A stretch of 64,000 nt of DNA from JANXSS01 sp040385645 (lineage in GTDB: Bacteria > Pseudomonadota > Gammaproteobacteria > Burkholderiales > Burkholderiaceae_D), in the NCBI GenBank assembly GCA_040385645.1, contig JAZKGZ010000010.1, positions 167,168 to 231,167 of the forward strand. The letters run 5' to 3'. Positions 45,037 through 54,119 of this stretch are shown here, piece after piece; position 1 is the first letter of the stretch, and every line of letters begins with the position of its first letter. The notes below the pieces were generated by a model that worked only from the letters and a program-made list of their open reading frames with translations, was not told the DNA's origin and did not search any database. The position numbers and the translations under genes were made by a program.

Positions 45037-45093
45037 AATGCTTTTCCGTTCAACCTGATTCCAACGAGCACGTCACGGTTTTCAATGAAACGC

Positions 45094-46479
45094 TTATGCA
45101 TTGCGTCGAATGCTGTCGGTCGCAGCGCGATGAGAAAGTACCAGCGCCCACCCTGCTCCCACGACGAACCACAGATACCAGTTGAATGACAGGTAATAGA
45201 GCATGTTGTCTGCGATCGAGGAAATCATGTAGCCGATTAACATGCTCGCCAAGGCAAATGCGGCGAGACGGTCGAGTGCGCTGAGGGAGATCAGTATTCG
45301 CGCTGACTTGTAATAGATCCACAGGTACGCGGCCGCGCCTGCCAGCCCGAGCTCGAACAAAATCTGGACATAGACATTGTGTGCGCCCGAGCCTCCAGGG
45401 GTCGCTAACGGGAAAAATAAAACGGATGTTGGAGTGAACGAACTCAAGCCATATCCCAATAAGTATCGGGATGGCTCAGCCCACGCAAATGCTGTTTCCC
45501 ACAGATAAACACGCCAGGCAAACGAATTCAACTTCGCGTAAGTGATGACTTCGTTACCCTGCCCCAGATCCAGAATCCGATCTGCAACGCCAGGAATCAT
45601 TAATCCTACAATTGGTAACAGAAGGAGGTAGATGAAGTAGCGCCGTTCGAAAAGGGCTGCATAGACGACAAAACTCCCGGCAGTGACGATCCAGGCATTA
45701 CGCGTTTTGGTCAGTAATAGCAAAGCGACGATTGCCCAAAAATATACCAGGATCAAATTTTTATGGGATGGCGACAACTGAACACGATCGGATTTTAAAA
45801 AATAGAAAACCAATGCAAGCATTGTCGATAAATAAAACGCAAAAATATTAGGGTGGCCAAATGTGCTCTGCAAACGATACGCGTCGCTACCCACGATAGA
45901 AACATTGCGAAGGACATCGTACATGCCGTAAAAGACCGGGAAGATCGATGACCACAAAACTAACTTGAGGCAGCGGTGAAAATCTTGTTCGGTCTTGACC
46001 AGATAAAAAGCGCTGATGAAGATAGCGAAATTCGACAATTGCCCGAGCCATAACCGTATCGCCTCCGATTGCAGAGGTGATGTCGCGACGCCATAAATGG
46101 CGATTGCCAGAAATGGAAGCCAAATTTTGAATAACTGCGCTTTGACCCGCTTTGGATTCTCGAACACTAGTAGCGCAGCGATCATGATCACGAAAAGATT
46201 GATCAGTCCACCCATCCCAACTTGTACACCGCCAAAAGAAAATTTGGTCGAATCGAAAAAGATATCGCCGCTCGCACGTGCCAAGATGATCAGAATGATC
46301 ATATTCCGCCGATCATGGATGAGCATGATCATGAATACGATGAATGCCGGCAGCAACAGCAGTTTTGCCGCGCCGTCGCCCATCATCTCCGTGTAAAACG
46401 GCATCATGGTGCCGAGTGCTACCGCCACGATCGCCGCAGCGGCGACGATAGCGCTGGAGCGGGCTATTTCAGAAACCAT
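45094..46479 (-). CDS. O-antigen ligase/polymerase family protein (Wzy-like)
   Basis: A 461-residue membrane protein with about 12 helices and a large periplasmic loop. The LLTKTRNAWIVTAGSFVVYA segment and PGGSGAHNVYVQILFELGLAG match the Wzy_C signature (GxxxHN near the late periplasmic loop). In an eps cluster it most likely polymerises repeat units rather than ligating to lipid A. It lies 20 bases after epsG. Confidence 0.88.
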   Translation of the reverse strand: MVSEIARSSAIVAAAAIVAVALGTMMPFYTEMMGDGAAKLLLLPAFIVFMIMLIHDRRNMIILIILARASGDIFFDSTKFSFGGVQVGMGGLINLFVIMIAALLVFENPKRVKAQLFKIWLPFLAIAIYGVATSPLQSEAIRLWLGQLSNFAIFISAFYLVKTEQDFHRCLKLVLWSSIFPVFYGMYDVLRNVSIVGSDAYRLQSTFGHPNIFAFYLSTMLALVFYFLKSDRVQLSPSHKNLILVYFWAIVALLLLTKTRNAWIVTAGSFVVYAALFERRYFIYLLLLPIVGLMIPGVADRILDLGQGNEVITYAKLNSFAWRVYLWETAFAWAEPSRYLLGYGLSSFTPTSVLFFPLATPGGSGAHNVYVQILFELGLAGAAAYLWIYYKSARILISLSALDRLAAFALASMLIGYMISSIADNMLYYLSFNWYLWFVVGAGWALVLSHRAATDSIRRNA

Positions 46480-46498
46480 TGCTTGTCGTTGCCTGGGT

Positions 46499-47401
46499 TT
46501 AGTACTGACTCATTACCGTACCGACGACGTGTACACGCGCCTCTGCCAGCATGTCAGCCAGATCGCGCACCTTGCGCAAACGGCTCTTGTCCTGCCGTGC
46601 CAGGATGATGGCTGCACCAGTGCGTGCGGCAACGGTTTGGGCATCGGCAAATTCCGAACCTGGAGGAGTATCGATCAGAATCACATCGAATTCCAAAGCC
46701 AACTGGCGCAGCATGCTTTCGAAGATCGGCCGGCCGAGCAATTCCAACGGGTTAGGCGGCACTGGTCCGGCAGTCAACACCGATAAATCGCGCAGCGATA
46801 CCACTGGCTGGATGGCATGGTCGCTATTGCGGCTGCTGAGAATAGACGACAGACCGGAGCGGTTTTCGAGAGCAAACAGGCTATGCTGCTGGGGATTGCG
46901 CATGTCGGCGTCGATCAAAAGCGTGCGCTGCCCCTGCTGTGAAAACACGATTGCCAGGTTTGCCGCCATCAGGCTGCGCCCTTCGCCATGTTCGGCACTG
47001 GTAACTGCCAACGCCCGGCGCAATGGTCCGGTTTCGAACCACCGCCACATTAGTTGATTGCGTAATGCTCGTAGCGCTTCCACACGGCCGCTGAATGGAT
47101 CGTAGGCGGCGATCAATGCTTCGCTGATCGGGCTTTCGCCCCGCAGAAGGTAGGGGTACTCGAACTGGCGCGACAAGGCGAATTCAATGTCGGCATTTGT
47201 CAGCAAGCCGAGGGCGGTACCGGCTTCGCCAAAGCGCAGGTTGCGCTCGACCTGGTAACGGATGATTTTTTCCGCATCGGTCGCTGTCAAACGCCCGAAA
47301 TTGATCAGGATCGAGCCGATTGATAGATCCGGGTCGACGATGGCACCGTTGCGCTGAAAATTGGCTTTAGCAAGCTGGGAGGCGGTAAGTTCAGTATTCA
47401 T
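46499..47401 (-). CDS. epsG: EpsG-like chain-length regulator (BY-kinase-like ATPase)
   Basis: A 300-residue protein. Residues 25-85 form a GspE-N-like lead (IGSILINFGRLTATDAEKII). The kinase-type ATPase follows: Walker A AEHGEGRSLMAANLA near 135-149, Walker A' LLIDADMRNPQ near 161-171, and Walker B VILIDTPP. Walker A has GEGRS in place of the usual GEGKS, and only one tyrosine ends the protein (SQY), so tyrosine autophosphorylation of a C-terminal cluster is absent or changed. It works with the chain-length protein encoded upstream; its ATG overlaps that stop (ATGA). Confidence 0.9.
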   Translation of the reverse strand: MNTELTASQLAKANFQRNGAIVDPDLSIGSILINFGRLTATDAEKIIRYQVERNLRFGEAGTALGLLTNADIEFALSRQFEYPYLLRGESPISEALIAAYDPFSGRVEALRALRNQLMWRWFETGPLRRALAVTSAEHGEGRSLMAANLAIVFSQQGQRTLLIDADMRNPQQHSLFALENRSGLSSILSSRNSDHAIQPVVSLRDLSVLTAGPVPPNPLELLGRPIFESMLRQLALEFDVILIDTPPGSEFADAQTVAARTGAAIILARQDKSRLRKVRDLADMLAEARVHVVGTVMSQY

Positions 47402-48876
47402 GTGAGGCGCTCCAGAGTTGCCGCCGAACCGATTGGTTGGCCCAGTCCACCGAGTTTTCGATCAAAACTTCTGCCCGCATGGCGCGCCTTCGTAGGCTGG
47501 GAACGAACCATCGAGCCCAATACCGGCAGATCGAGCGCTTCGGCCAACTGGGATGCCGACCGCACGCGCTGGTCGAGCAATTCTAGAATCAGCACCGCGG
47601 CGATTCCCAGCACAAGGCCGACCACGACCGACAATATGACGTTCTTGGCCAGCCCCGGACCCGTAGGCGATTTGGGTGTGGTTGCACCGGTAAGCAGCGC
47701 GATATCGGTCTGTTTTGATTGCCCCTCTAGATTGGTCTGGCTGAAGCGCTGTGAAGCCGTTTCGTAAGCCCTACGCGCATTGTCGACTTCATTGGTGAGG
47801 AGATTGAGCTCGTTACGCGCGCCATTCATCGACAGCACTTTTTCCTTTTGGGCGGCGAGTGCGGCGCGCAGGGTGTTTTCACGTTGCTGAAGAATGGCGG
47901 CGTTGCTCACGACGCTGTTCGAGGTGGTACGGATCTGGTCGTCGAGGCTTTTGCGAATCTGGTCGAGTTCGGACTTTGCAGTGATGTACTGCGGATGATT
48001 GACTTCCAGCCGCTCTTGGATGATCGCAAAACTCGCTTCTGCAACGGCTAGGCGCTGTTTGAGTCCTTGAATCAAGCCATTGTTGACGACGTCGGGTGAA
48101 CCTGCGGCATTCGTCTGCGCCTGACGCTGACGGGAAGTCGCTTCCATCGCTTGGCTCTGAACGGCAACCAGCTGGCTCGACAAGTCGTTCAAACGCGCAG
48201 ATTCGACGTCTGCCCGATTGTCCGTGCTGGACATGTTCTTGCTCTGCTGGTAACTCGACAACTCTTTTTGCGCTTTCTCGTAGTTTTCGCGCAGTGCAGC
48301 GATTTGCGTGGTGATCAGGTTCGAGGCGCGTTGTGCCGGCTCTGTCTTGAGCTTCACGCTCAGATCGAGGTACCCCTGTGCTGCGGCATCGGCGATGGCC
48401 TTTATCAGTTCGGGATCCCGTCCTTTTACATAGATAGTGAGAACGCTGCTTTCGCGTGAGGGCACTACTTCAATATTTCTTAGTACAGCATCGGCGAGTG
48501 CATCGCGCAGCTCAGCAGCTTTGGGTGCCTGGACCGGTCCAAACTGGAAATGTTCCAACAGGCTGGCCTCTTTCAGTTGACCCAAGGCTGCCGGGTTTTC
48601 GGTCAGCTTGAGCGTATCGACCACGCTCAGGCCCACTGCCCTGCTCTTGACGATCGCGACTTGGGTACCGATATAACCTGGCAACATCTGCGTCGGCAGC
48701 GACTGGCCCGTGACGGAGTCCACGCCACGGTAATTTACGACCAACGATGTATTGGCGATGTAAATTTTGGGCAATGCAAGACTTGCAGCGACAGCCGCCA
48801 CCACTGTCAAGCACAGGATAAGCAGGATCACCCGGTAGCGTGCTCGAGCGGCGAGCACAAACTGGCTAAGATTCAT
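47398..48876 (-). CDS. epsF: EpsF-like chain-length determinant protein (PCP)
   Basis: A 492-residue polysaccharide co-polymerase. A membrane helix near residues 14-32 is followed by a Wzz domain, a long coiled coil (about residues 170-390, rich in Gln/Ala/Leu) and a second helix near 415-435 with the conserved GPGLAKNVILSVVVGLVLGI. It spans the periplasm and links the kinase to the export channel. The next gene starts in ATGA overlap. Confidence 0.93.
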   Translation of the reverse strand: MNLSQFVLAARARYRVILLILCLTVVAAVAASLALPKIYIANTSLVVNYRGVDSVTGQSLPTQMLPGYIGTQVAIVKSRAVGLSVVDTLKLTENPAALGQLKEASLLEHFQFGPVQAPKAAELRDALADAVLRNIEVVPSRESSVLTIYVKGRDPELIKAIADAAAQGYLDLSVKLKTEPAQRASNLITTQIAALRENYEKAQKELSSYQQSKNMSSTDNRADVESARLNDLSSQLVAVQSQAMEATSRQRQAQTNAAGSPDVVNNGLIQGLKQRLAVAEASFAIIQERLEVNHPQYITAKSELDQIRKSLDDQIRTTSNSVVSNAAILQQRENTLRAALAAQKEKVLSMNGARNELNLLTNEVDNARRAYETASQRFSQTNLEGQSKQTDIALLTGATTPKSPTGPGLAKNVILSVVVGLVLGIAAVLILELLDQRVRSASQLAEALDLPVLGSMVRSQPTKARHAGRSFDRKLGGLGQPIGSAATLERLT

Positions 48877-48920
48877 AAATGACTTTCACAAAACAATCGG
48901 AAGAGCAAAACAGCGGATCG

Positions 48921-49712
48921 TTAAAACAGGCTTTCCTTGACGAACACGACATCGTCGACCTTGATGATGTCGTCCTGGCGTGCGTCGATCACCTCCAACA
49001 CGCCTTTGGCGTTACGCCGCTTGATGCGAATGCCGCGTTCGGTGCCGCGTGGTGTTAGTCCGCCGCCTAGTGACAGCGCCTGCAAAACGATCATGTTGCG
49101 CTCGAGCCGGTAAGAGCCGGGCTTTTGCACTTCGCCGTAGATATAGAAGCGCGGAGCCCGTTCGACAAAGACGATACTGCCGCTGTTCACGACCGCTGAT
49201 GATTCAGGAATATTGCCGCGCAACATCTCGGTGAGATTGACACTCTCTTTGCTTTGTATGCCGTCCCGGTAATGAATCAGGGTCACGTCGTCGCTACTAT
49301 CGGTCGTCATGCCACCAGCCAGTGCAATGAGATCGGCGAGATTGCTGGTGCCGTCTAGCGGGTAGCGGCCGGGTGTTTTTACTTGTCCGAGGACCGACAC
49401 CTGTTGGCTCTGCATCAGCGTGACGAGGATGTTGACTTGGGCGTTACGGAGAAATTTGCCGCTTTCGAGCAGACCGGCAATTTTGCGCTCTGCAGCCGAA
49501 GGCGTGAGCCCCCCGATCACGACTTCACCCAGCAATGGAAAGGAAATCCTGCCGCCGTCGGCGATACGGGTTTCAAGGGTCATTTCAGGGCTGCCGAACA
49601 CGGACACTTTGATCATGTCGCCTGCACTCAATAAGCCGTCAGCGGCCCAGGTTGCAGACGCCCAGGTACCAAAAATCAGCAGAATCACTGCCATAAAACG
49701 TCGCTTGATCAT
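48921..49712 (-). CDS. epsE: EpsE-like polysaccharide export protein (Wza family)
   Basis: A 263-residue outer membrane export protein. A signal peptide ends near ATWAADG (residue 25), and the Poly_export domain begins SAGDMIKVSVFGSPEMTLET. SLBB domains follow (VSVLGQVKTPGRYPLDGTSN and FYIYGEVQKPGSYRLERNMI). No lipobox cysteine is seen, unlike Wza. AAGGAAA upstream supports the start. It would form the outer membrane channel for the polymer. Confidence 0.93.
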   Translation of the reverse strand: MIKRRFMAVILLIFGTWASATWAADGLLSAGDMIKVSVFGSPEMTLETRIADGGRISFPLLGEVVIGGLTPSAAERKIAGLLESGKFLRNAQVNILVTLMQSQQVSVLGQVKTPGRYPLDGTSNLADLIALAGGMTTDSSDDVTLIHYRDGIQSKESVNLTEMLRGNIPESSAVVNSGSIVFVERAPRFYIYGEVQKPGSYRLERNMIVLQALSLGGGLTPRGTERGIRIKRRNAKGVLEVIDARQDDIIKVDDVVFVKESLF

Positions 49713-49755
49713 GAACTTTCCTTAAATTTAGCAATTCTTTACCGCAAGCTACGCT

Positions 49756-50991
49756 CTAGAATTCGTATTGTGCATTCAAGGCGGCACCGTTCGAGCGATA
49801 CGCAAGTTGGGCAATGTTGGAGTCGACGATGTTCTTGAACAGCCCGGCAGTGATCTTGATATGCGATGTGGGCTGATAGGTCGAGGCGAGCCGGAATGTG
49901 CGCAAACGGTCGTCGCGGTTTTGTGCGGTGGTGTTGATGAGGGTGGTAATACCGTTGTAGTCACGGCTTTCCGACCGCGCACTGGCTTCGACCCGAATTT
50001 TATAACTGACATCCCACTTCGAGGACAGATCGAGCCCGCGGTTCAGGGTGTAGTTGGAGACCAGGTCTCCGGTTGCAGCGAATTCGCGAAACGCTGTGGC
50101 TGCGAAACTCAGCTTGGCCGTCGGTGCCCAGTCACCTGTCAGGCGTGCGTTGATGCCGTTGAAGTCTTTTGCGGCAGCGTTGTCTTCCTTACGCTGTACC
50201 CAGCCCCCCAGAAACTGAAAACTGGTCTGGGGGGTAAATTTCCACTTTGCCAGACCTTTGAATTCATCGAGCGTGTAATCGCCATTCTGTACGACGACAC
50301 CGGCTTGAGCACCTGGATACCCGCCACTTGTGCGGCCGACCTGCAGACCGAATGTACTGCCGGTCGCCGGTAGGAAATCGATGCCGACGACCAGCCGGTT
50401 CAGCGTCAGCTCGAAGGGTTTGAGAGTATCGAGTTCGTACGACAGCGCGTATCGGCTGACATCGCTGCGCACGCGCCAGCTCGGCGTCACTAGATACCGC
50501 GCTTCGAGCAGGTTGAAATGCTGGGTGCGCTTGACATTGGCGGCCTGCCGGAAATCTTCGATCGGTGCCAGCGCGTGGCTATAACTGGATATGAAATTGC
50601 CGTCCAGATCGTCGAAGGCATGCCAACCCCAGTTCGCAACGTAACCCCGGCTGATATTGTCCAACTCTTGATAACGATCGTAGCTGTTCTTGGCAATGAA
50701 GACATCGGCATTGAACATTTGCCGCATGTACTGTTTGTCGAATTTAATGCCGGCGTTGGCAACGGTGATCGTATCCGACGTTTTTTCCGAGCCGGTGACG
50801 GCAAGAGCGGTTGCGCGGTTAGGCAGACGCAATAGGTTGTTGTCGTAGGTACGGGTGACGCCGACGTAAGGCGAGAATGTATCGCCTTTTACGGCATATG
50901 CCGGCACTGCGATTGCGATGAGTGCTGCGCAGATCGCCGGATTCCGGATTCGGCATGCTGCGACAGGGCGTGTGGTAAGGGAAAAGGACAT
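49756..50991 (-). CDS. epsL: EpsL-like exopolysaccharide outer membrane protein
   Basis: A 411-residue predicted outer membrane beta-barrel. A signal peptide (ending VPAYAVKG at about residue 34) is followed by alternating beta-strand segments up to the C-terminal YEF, typical of barrel proteins. The block FSPYVGVTRTYDNNLLRLPN matches the EpsL family of methanolan-type clusters. The start is ATG 50991; an in-frame TTG at 51000 precedes it. It may assist polymer passage through the outer membrane. Confidence 0.85.
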   Translation of the reverse strand: MSFSLTTRPVAACRIRNPAICAALIAIAVPAYAVKGDTFSPYVGVTRTYDNNLLRLPNRATALAVTGSEKTSDTITVANAGIKFDKQYMRQMFNADVFIAKNSYDRYQELDNISRGYVANWGWHAFDDLDGNFISSYSHALAPIEDFRQAANVKRTQHFNLLEARYLVTPSWRVRSDVSRYALSYELDTLKPFELTLNRLVVGIDFLPATGSTFGLQVGRTSGGYPGAQAGVVVQNGDYTLDEFKGLAKWKFTPQTSFQFLGGWVQRKEDNAAAKDFNGINARLTGDWAPTAKLSFAATAFREFAATGDLVSNYTLNRGLDLSSKWDVSYKIRVEASARSESRDYNGITTLINTTAQNRDDRLRTFRLASTYQPTSHIKITAGLFKNIVDSNIAQLAYRSNGAALNAQYEF

Positions 50992-51061
50992 GTGTGACAA
51001 CGCGTTCCATCAAAAATGTTGCAGGGTGAAGCAGGTATTTAACGAATATTTGAGCAACCAA

Positions 51062-52564
51062 TCAATACGCTGTCGTCTGAAACCACACGGTCAGTGCCGT
51101 CATGAGAATGATTTTCATATCCAGCAGCAGCGACCAGTGCTCAATGTAATAAAGGTCGAACTCGACCCGGCGACGCATCTTGTCGGGCGTATCGGTCTCG
51201 CCGCGTAGTCCATTGACCTGTGCCCAGCCGGTGATGCCCGGTTTAACATTGTGTCGCGCCAGATACTCGGAAATTCGGTTGGCATATTCGTCATTATGCT
51301 GCACTGCGTGTGGCCGGGGGCCAACTATGGACATTTCACCACGCAGTACATTAAACAATTGCGGTAATTCATCCAGGCTGGAACGACGAATGAATTTTCC
51401 GAAGCGTGTTACGCGCGTGTCGTTTGCAGTAGCCTGCACCACGTTGCCTGCACTACCGGTGTCGACACGCATCGAGCGAAACTTATAGACTTCGAACTCT
51501 TCGTTGTTAAAGCCGTGCCGTTTCTGCTTGAAGAATACCGGTCCGGGGCTGTCGAGCTTGACCATCAAGGCTACAAACAACAAAACGGGACTGGTCAACA
51601 GCAAAAGCAGCGTGGAGATGACAATGTCTTCCAGCCTTTTGAAAAACCCATGTTGATCGTCGACGCGCCCATTGGCGAAAGTCACGATGGGAACGCCGCC
51701 TAAGCGCTCCATTTCGATCGAAGAGAATTTCCACACAGCATCATTAGGCACCAAATCGATGCGTACCGGCACAGTTCTAAACTTTTTCAATAACGTGTCG
51801 ACCCGGTCTGATGTAATCCATGGTAGTGCCACGACGACCCGATCGATCCGCCGGGCGCGGATGTGCGCCAGCAATGTGTCGGTTGTACCCATATAGCGCG
51901 GCAGAAGCGATCTCAGGATCGGTCGGGCGATCCGGTCGTCGAAGACACCGACGATATTGATGCCTGAATTTTTCGTTTCCAGAATAGTGTTGATCATCCG
52001 TTCCGCACGAGCATTTGCGCCCACGATCACAATGGATTCCATCAGTTGCCCACGTGCGATCGCCCGCTGGCTCCAGTGAATGACGGCGACACGGTTGGCA
52101 AGAAGCAGCGCTCCTGCGAGTAAAAATGTTGCGCCGATCCAGATTCGTGAATATTCCTTGAGCATGCCGGACATGAACCCGCACACTAGAATCGTCAGGA
52201 CGGCACCGGTGCAGCCGGTAAACATTTTGCTGAACTGATTGCTCATCGACATCAATGGCTTCGAACTATAACTGCCGGCCATGTTGAGCGAAACGATCGT
52301 AATGATGGTGCTCAAATAGATGAACAACTGCTCGGATGGAGAGATGTGGGCATCTATGCCGAATCGCAGGTAAAAACCGGTGTAACCGGCCACCAGCAAA
52401 GCCAGAACGTCGTAGACCTTTAGTGTTTTAACGAAGTAAGAACGCTTGTATCGTCGGCCCTGGATCGTTCCGCGTTGACTTGCGTTAATGCTGCGCAGCT
52501 GCGCATCGGGTTCGACCATCCCGTGTGATTCGCTGACCCGCTCAGTTTCGTACACTTTACTCAT
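51062..52564 (-). CDS. epsB: Undecaprenyl-phosphate glucose phosphotransferase (priming glycosyltransferase, WbaP/EpsB-type)
   Basis: A 500-residue polyisoprenyl-phosphate hexose-1-phosphate transferase. Four or five N-terminal helices (about residues 40-160), a CoA-binding/Rossmann-like domain (VIVGANARAERMINTILETK), then the C-terminal catalytic domain with a further helix, FFKQKRHGFNNEEFEVYKFR, a SSLDELPQLFNVLRGEMSIV block (DELPQ) and RHNVKPGITGWAQVNGLRGE. It starts the repeat unit. Start 52564 is used because an upstream in-frame ATG at 52597 lacks a site. It is the first gene behind a sigma-54 promoter. Confidence 0.92.
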   Translation of the reverse strand: MSKVYETERVSESHGMVEPDAQLRSINASQRGTIQGRRYKRSYFVKTLKVYDVLALLVAGYTGFYLRFGIDAHISPSEQLFIYLSTIITIVSLNMAGSYSSKPLMSMSNQFSKMFTGCTGAVLTILVCGFMSGMLKEYSRIWIGATFLLAGALLLANRVAVIHWSQRAIARGQLMESIVIVGANARAERMINTILETKNSGINIVGVFDDRIARPILRSLLPRYMGTTDTLLAHIRARRIDRVVVALPWITSDRVDTLLKKFRTVPVRIDLVPNDAVWKFSSIEMERLGGVPIVTFANGRVDDQHGFFKRLEDIVISTLLLLLTSPVLLFVALMVKLDSPGPVFFKQKRHGFNNEEFEVYKFRSMRVDTGSAGNVVQATANDTRVTRFGKFIRRSSLDELPQLFNVLRGEMSIVGPRPHAVQHNDEYANRISEYLARHNVKPGITGWAQVNGLRGETDTPDKMRRRVEFDLYYIEHWSLLLDMKIILMTALTVWFQTTAY

Positions 52565-52997
52565 GATGACAGTCCCTAATTCGCGCAGTTGCTTCAAAGC
52601 TGTTTGGTCGATACCGGATGTTCAGGCAATCGATAGCAGGCTTATAGAATTTCTGGAAAGCAACCTGCACATGATGGGAACTAAAATTGGGTAAAGTTGT
52701 CTATTAATAAATGTTGGCAACTGCGCATTATGCCTTCCAGTCGCATCCGGCGGGAATTATTTCGTAAAAGTTTTGAAGTATTGATGGCATTTCGTCACAT
52801 CTTTACTCACCGAATAAACTTCTCGTCTAGCAGGTCTCAGGATTTAGCATAAACTTTCATAAGCAATTTTTGTGCCATTTTAATTTCCGCGTCTGCTAGC
52901 CGTTAGAATTTATTTCTCTGGTTTTATCCTTGAGCAACAGAGATTAGCTGGTAATTGTGTCGCCATTGTTGCAACGATCAAATGTTGCGGCATTTTT
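52565..52997. other. Leader and promoter region of the eps operon
   Basis: Intergenic region of about 430 bases upstream of epsB on the minus strand. It contains a sigma-54 promoter (52862-52877). The stretch between promoter and epsB is about 285 bases and has no gene, so transcripts would carry a long 5' leader. No clear attenuator hairpin was seen by eye. Confidence 0.5.
52862..52877 (-). promoter_or_regulatory. Sigma-54 promoter for the eps operon
   Basis: On the minus strand: TGGCAC-AAAAA-TTGCT, with GG and GC exactly ten bases apart, matching the sigma-54 consensus TGGCAC-N5-TTGCW in all key positions. It faces epsB, so transcription would start near 52850. Sigma-54 control needs an enhancer-binding protein, which is not encoded in this window. 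Related betaproteobacterial eps loci are known to be sigma-54-linked. Confidence 0.85.
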
Positions 52998-53915
52998 TCA
53001 AGGTTTGCGGCGTCTGAACGCCATAGTCTTGGAGGCGCGTACCATTGCCGGCTTCCTCTGCAGCGTCGATGCTGCTTCGGCAGCCAATTGCTCACGTCGC
53101 TGATGGGTTATTTGCTCAAGCACTGCGTTACGCTGCTCACTGCGCAAAAGCGCCTCTTCTACTGCCGATAGCCTACCGGATGCCCCAGCCAACGCGGCAC
53201 GTGCTGCTGCTATTGATTGGCGCTCAATGTTTAATGCTGCCTGATGTGCCGTTGCGGCCGCCTCGAAAGTATCTTTCCACTTGCGGGATTCCGCCCGTGC
53301 ATCCTCGATCTGCAGTAAGGCATGCTTTCGCAGGCCATCGATTTCAAGTGTACGTGCGGCTTGCTCAGCGTCCTTTTTGGTGACTTCGCGCGTTAGTCCT
53401 GCCAGTCTTTCATTCCATGATTCAATTTGTAATGCATGGCGTGCGTCTGCGGCTTGCATATTGGCCTGCGCAACTACTAATGCATCTTCGAGTCGGCGAA
53501 TAGATTCCTGCGCTACATCGAGCTCATGATTCATCGCATCGGCTTTCGCCAGCGCGGCAGATGTGGCAAGGTCTGCGGCATGCATACTAGCTTGCGCTTT
53601 TTCCAGTTCCGCATCGACAGCCTTGCGTTGAACAGAAAGGCCCTCTAGCGCTGCATCGCTGGCTTTGATCCAGAGTTGTCGGGCAAGTTCGGCGACGCTT
53701 TCTGGTAACCCGGCGATTACTTGCGTCTGCTGTTTCATGGCTAACAACACGCCGTACCAGGCATTGATGTCGGCTTGTGTGTCAGTGTCTGAACCCTGCT
53801 TGCGCCCGTGATTAACGATCGTCCATTCCCGCACGCTGGCGATGGACGGTTTGCGTCCGCCTGCCGCAATGGCGTCACAGGCAAGCCATGTCAATTCCTT
53901 GCGTCCAGTTGCCAT
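52998..53915 (-). CDS. KfrA-like DNA-binding coiled-coil protein
   Basis: A 305-residue protein. The N-terminal 80 residues (RKELTWLACDAIAAGGRKPS, then REWTIVNHGRKQGSDTDTQADINAWY) match the KfrA N-terminal DNA-binding domain. A long alpha-helical Ala/Glu/Gln-rich coiled coil spans about residues 95-285, ending in a basic tail. ATG 53915 is chosen because the longer reading starts with TTG and adds a non-conserved lead. KfrA proteins assist plasmid segregation, but copies like this occur on chromosomes. The gene stands alone between the eps promoter region and the LRR unit. Confidence 0.8.
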   Translation of the reverse strand: MATGRKELTWLACDAIAAGGRKPSIASVREWTIVNHGRKQGSDTDTQADINAWYGVLLAMKQQTQVIAGLPESVAELARQLWIKASDAALEGLSVQRKAVDAELEKAQASMHAADLATSAALAKADAMNHELDVAQESIRRLEDALVVAQANMQAADARHALQIESWNERLAGLTREVTKKDAEQAARTLEIDGLRKHALLQIEDARAESRKWKDTFEAAATAHQAALNIERQSIAAARAALAGASGRLSAVEEALLRSEQRNAVLEQITHQRREQLAAEAASTLQRKPAMVRASKTMAFRRRKP

Positions 53916-54036
53916 AGCTAATACGTAATGTGTGCTCGTTGTGTGCAGGATTGCAGCCGAAGTATCGGTGAAATCAACCACGAGCGTCAATATTTATACG
54001 TCGTACAAACGTCATAAAAATTATTAATAGGCATTA

Positions 54037-54068
54037 ATAGTCGAGATTACAGTTATTATCTCGACTAT
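54037..54068. promoter_or_regulatory. Inverted repeat upstream of the KfrA-like gene
   Basis: ATAGTCGAGAT-TACAGTTATT-ATCTCGACTAT has perfect 11-base arms. It lies about 120 bases before the KfrA-like start and about 50 bases past the stop of the upstream minus-strand gene. No T tract follows, so an operator (for example KfrA autoregulation) is more likely than a terminator. A direct repeat ATTAATAG lies next to it. Confidence 0.55.
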
Positions 54069-54119
54069 CCATCTCATATAGCGTTGCGGTGCCGCTTTGT
54101 ATTCACTGTTAGTTTGTGG

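Noticed and set aside
45050..45322. Minus-strand frame of 90 codons overlapping the Wzy-like gene
   Set aside because: It is out of frame inside a convincing membrane protein gene.
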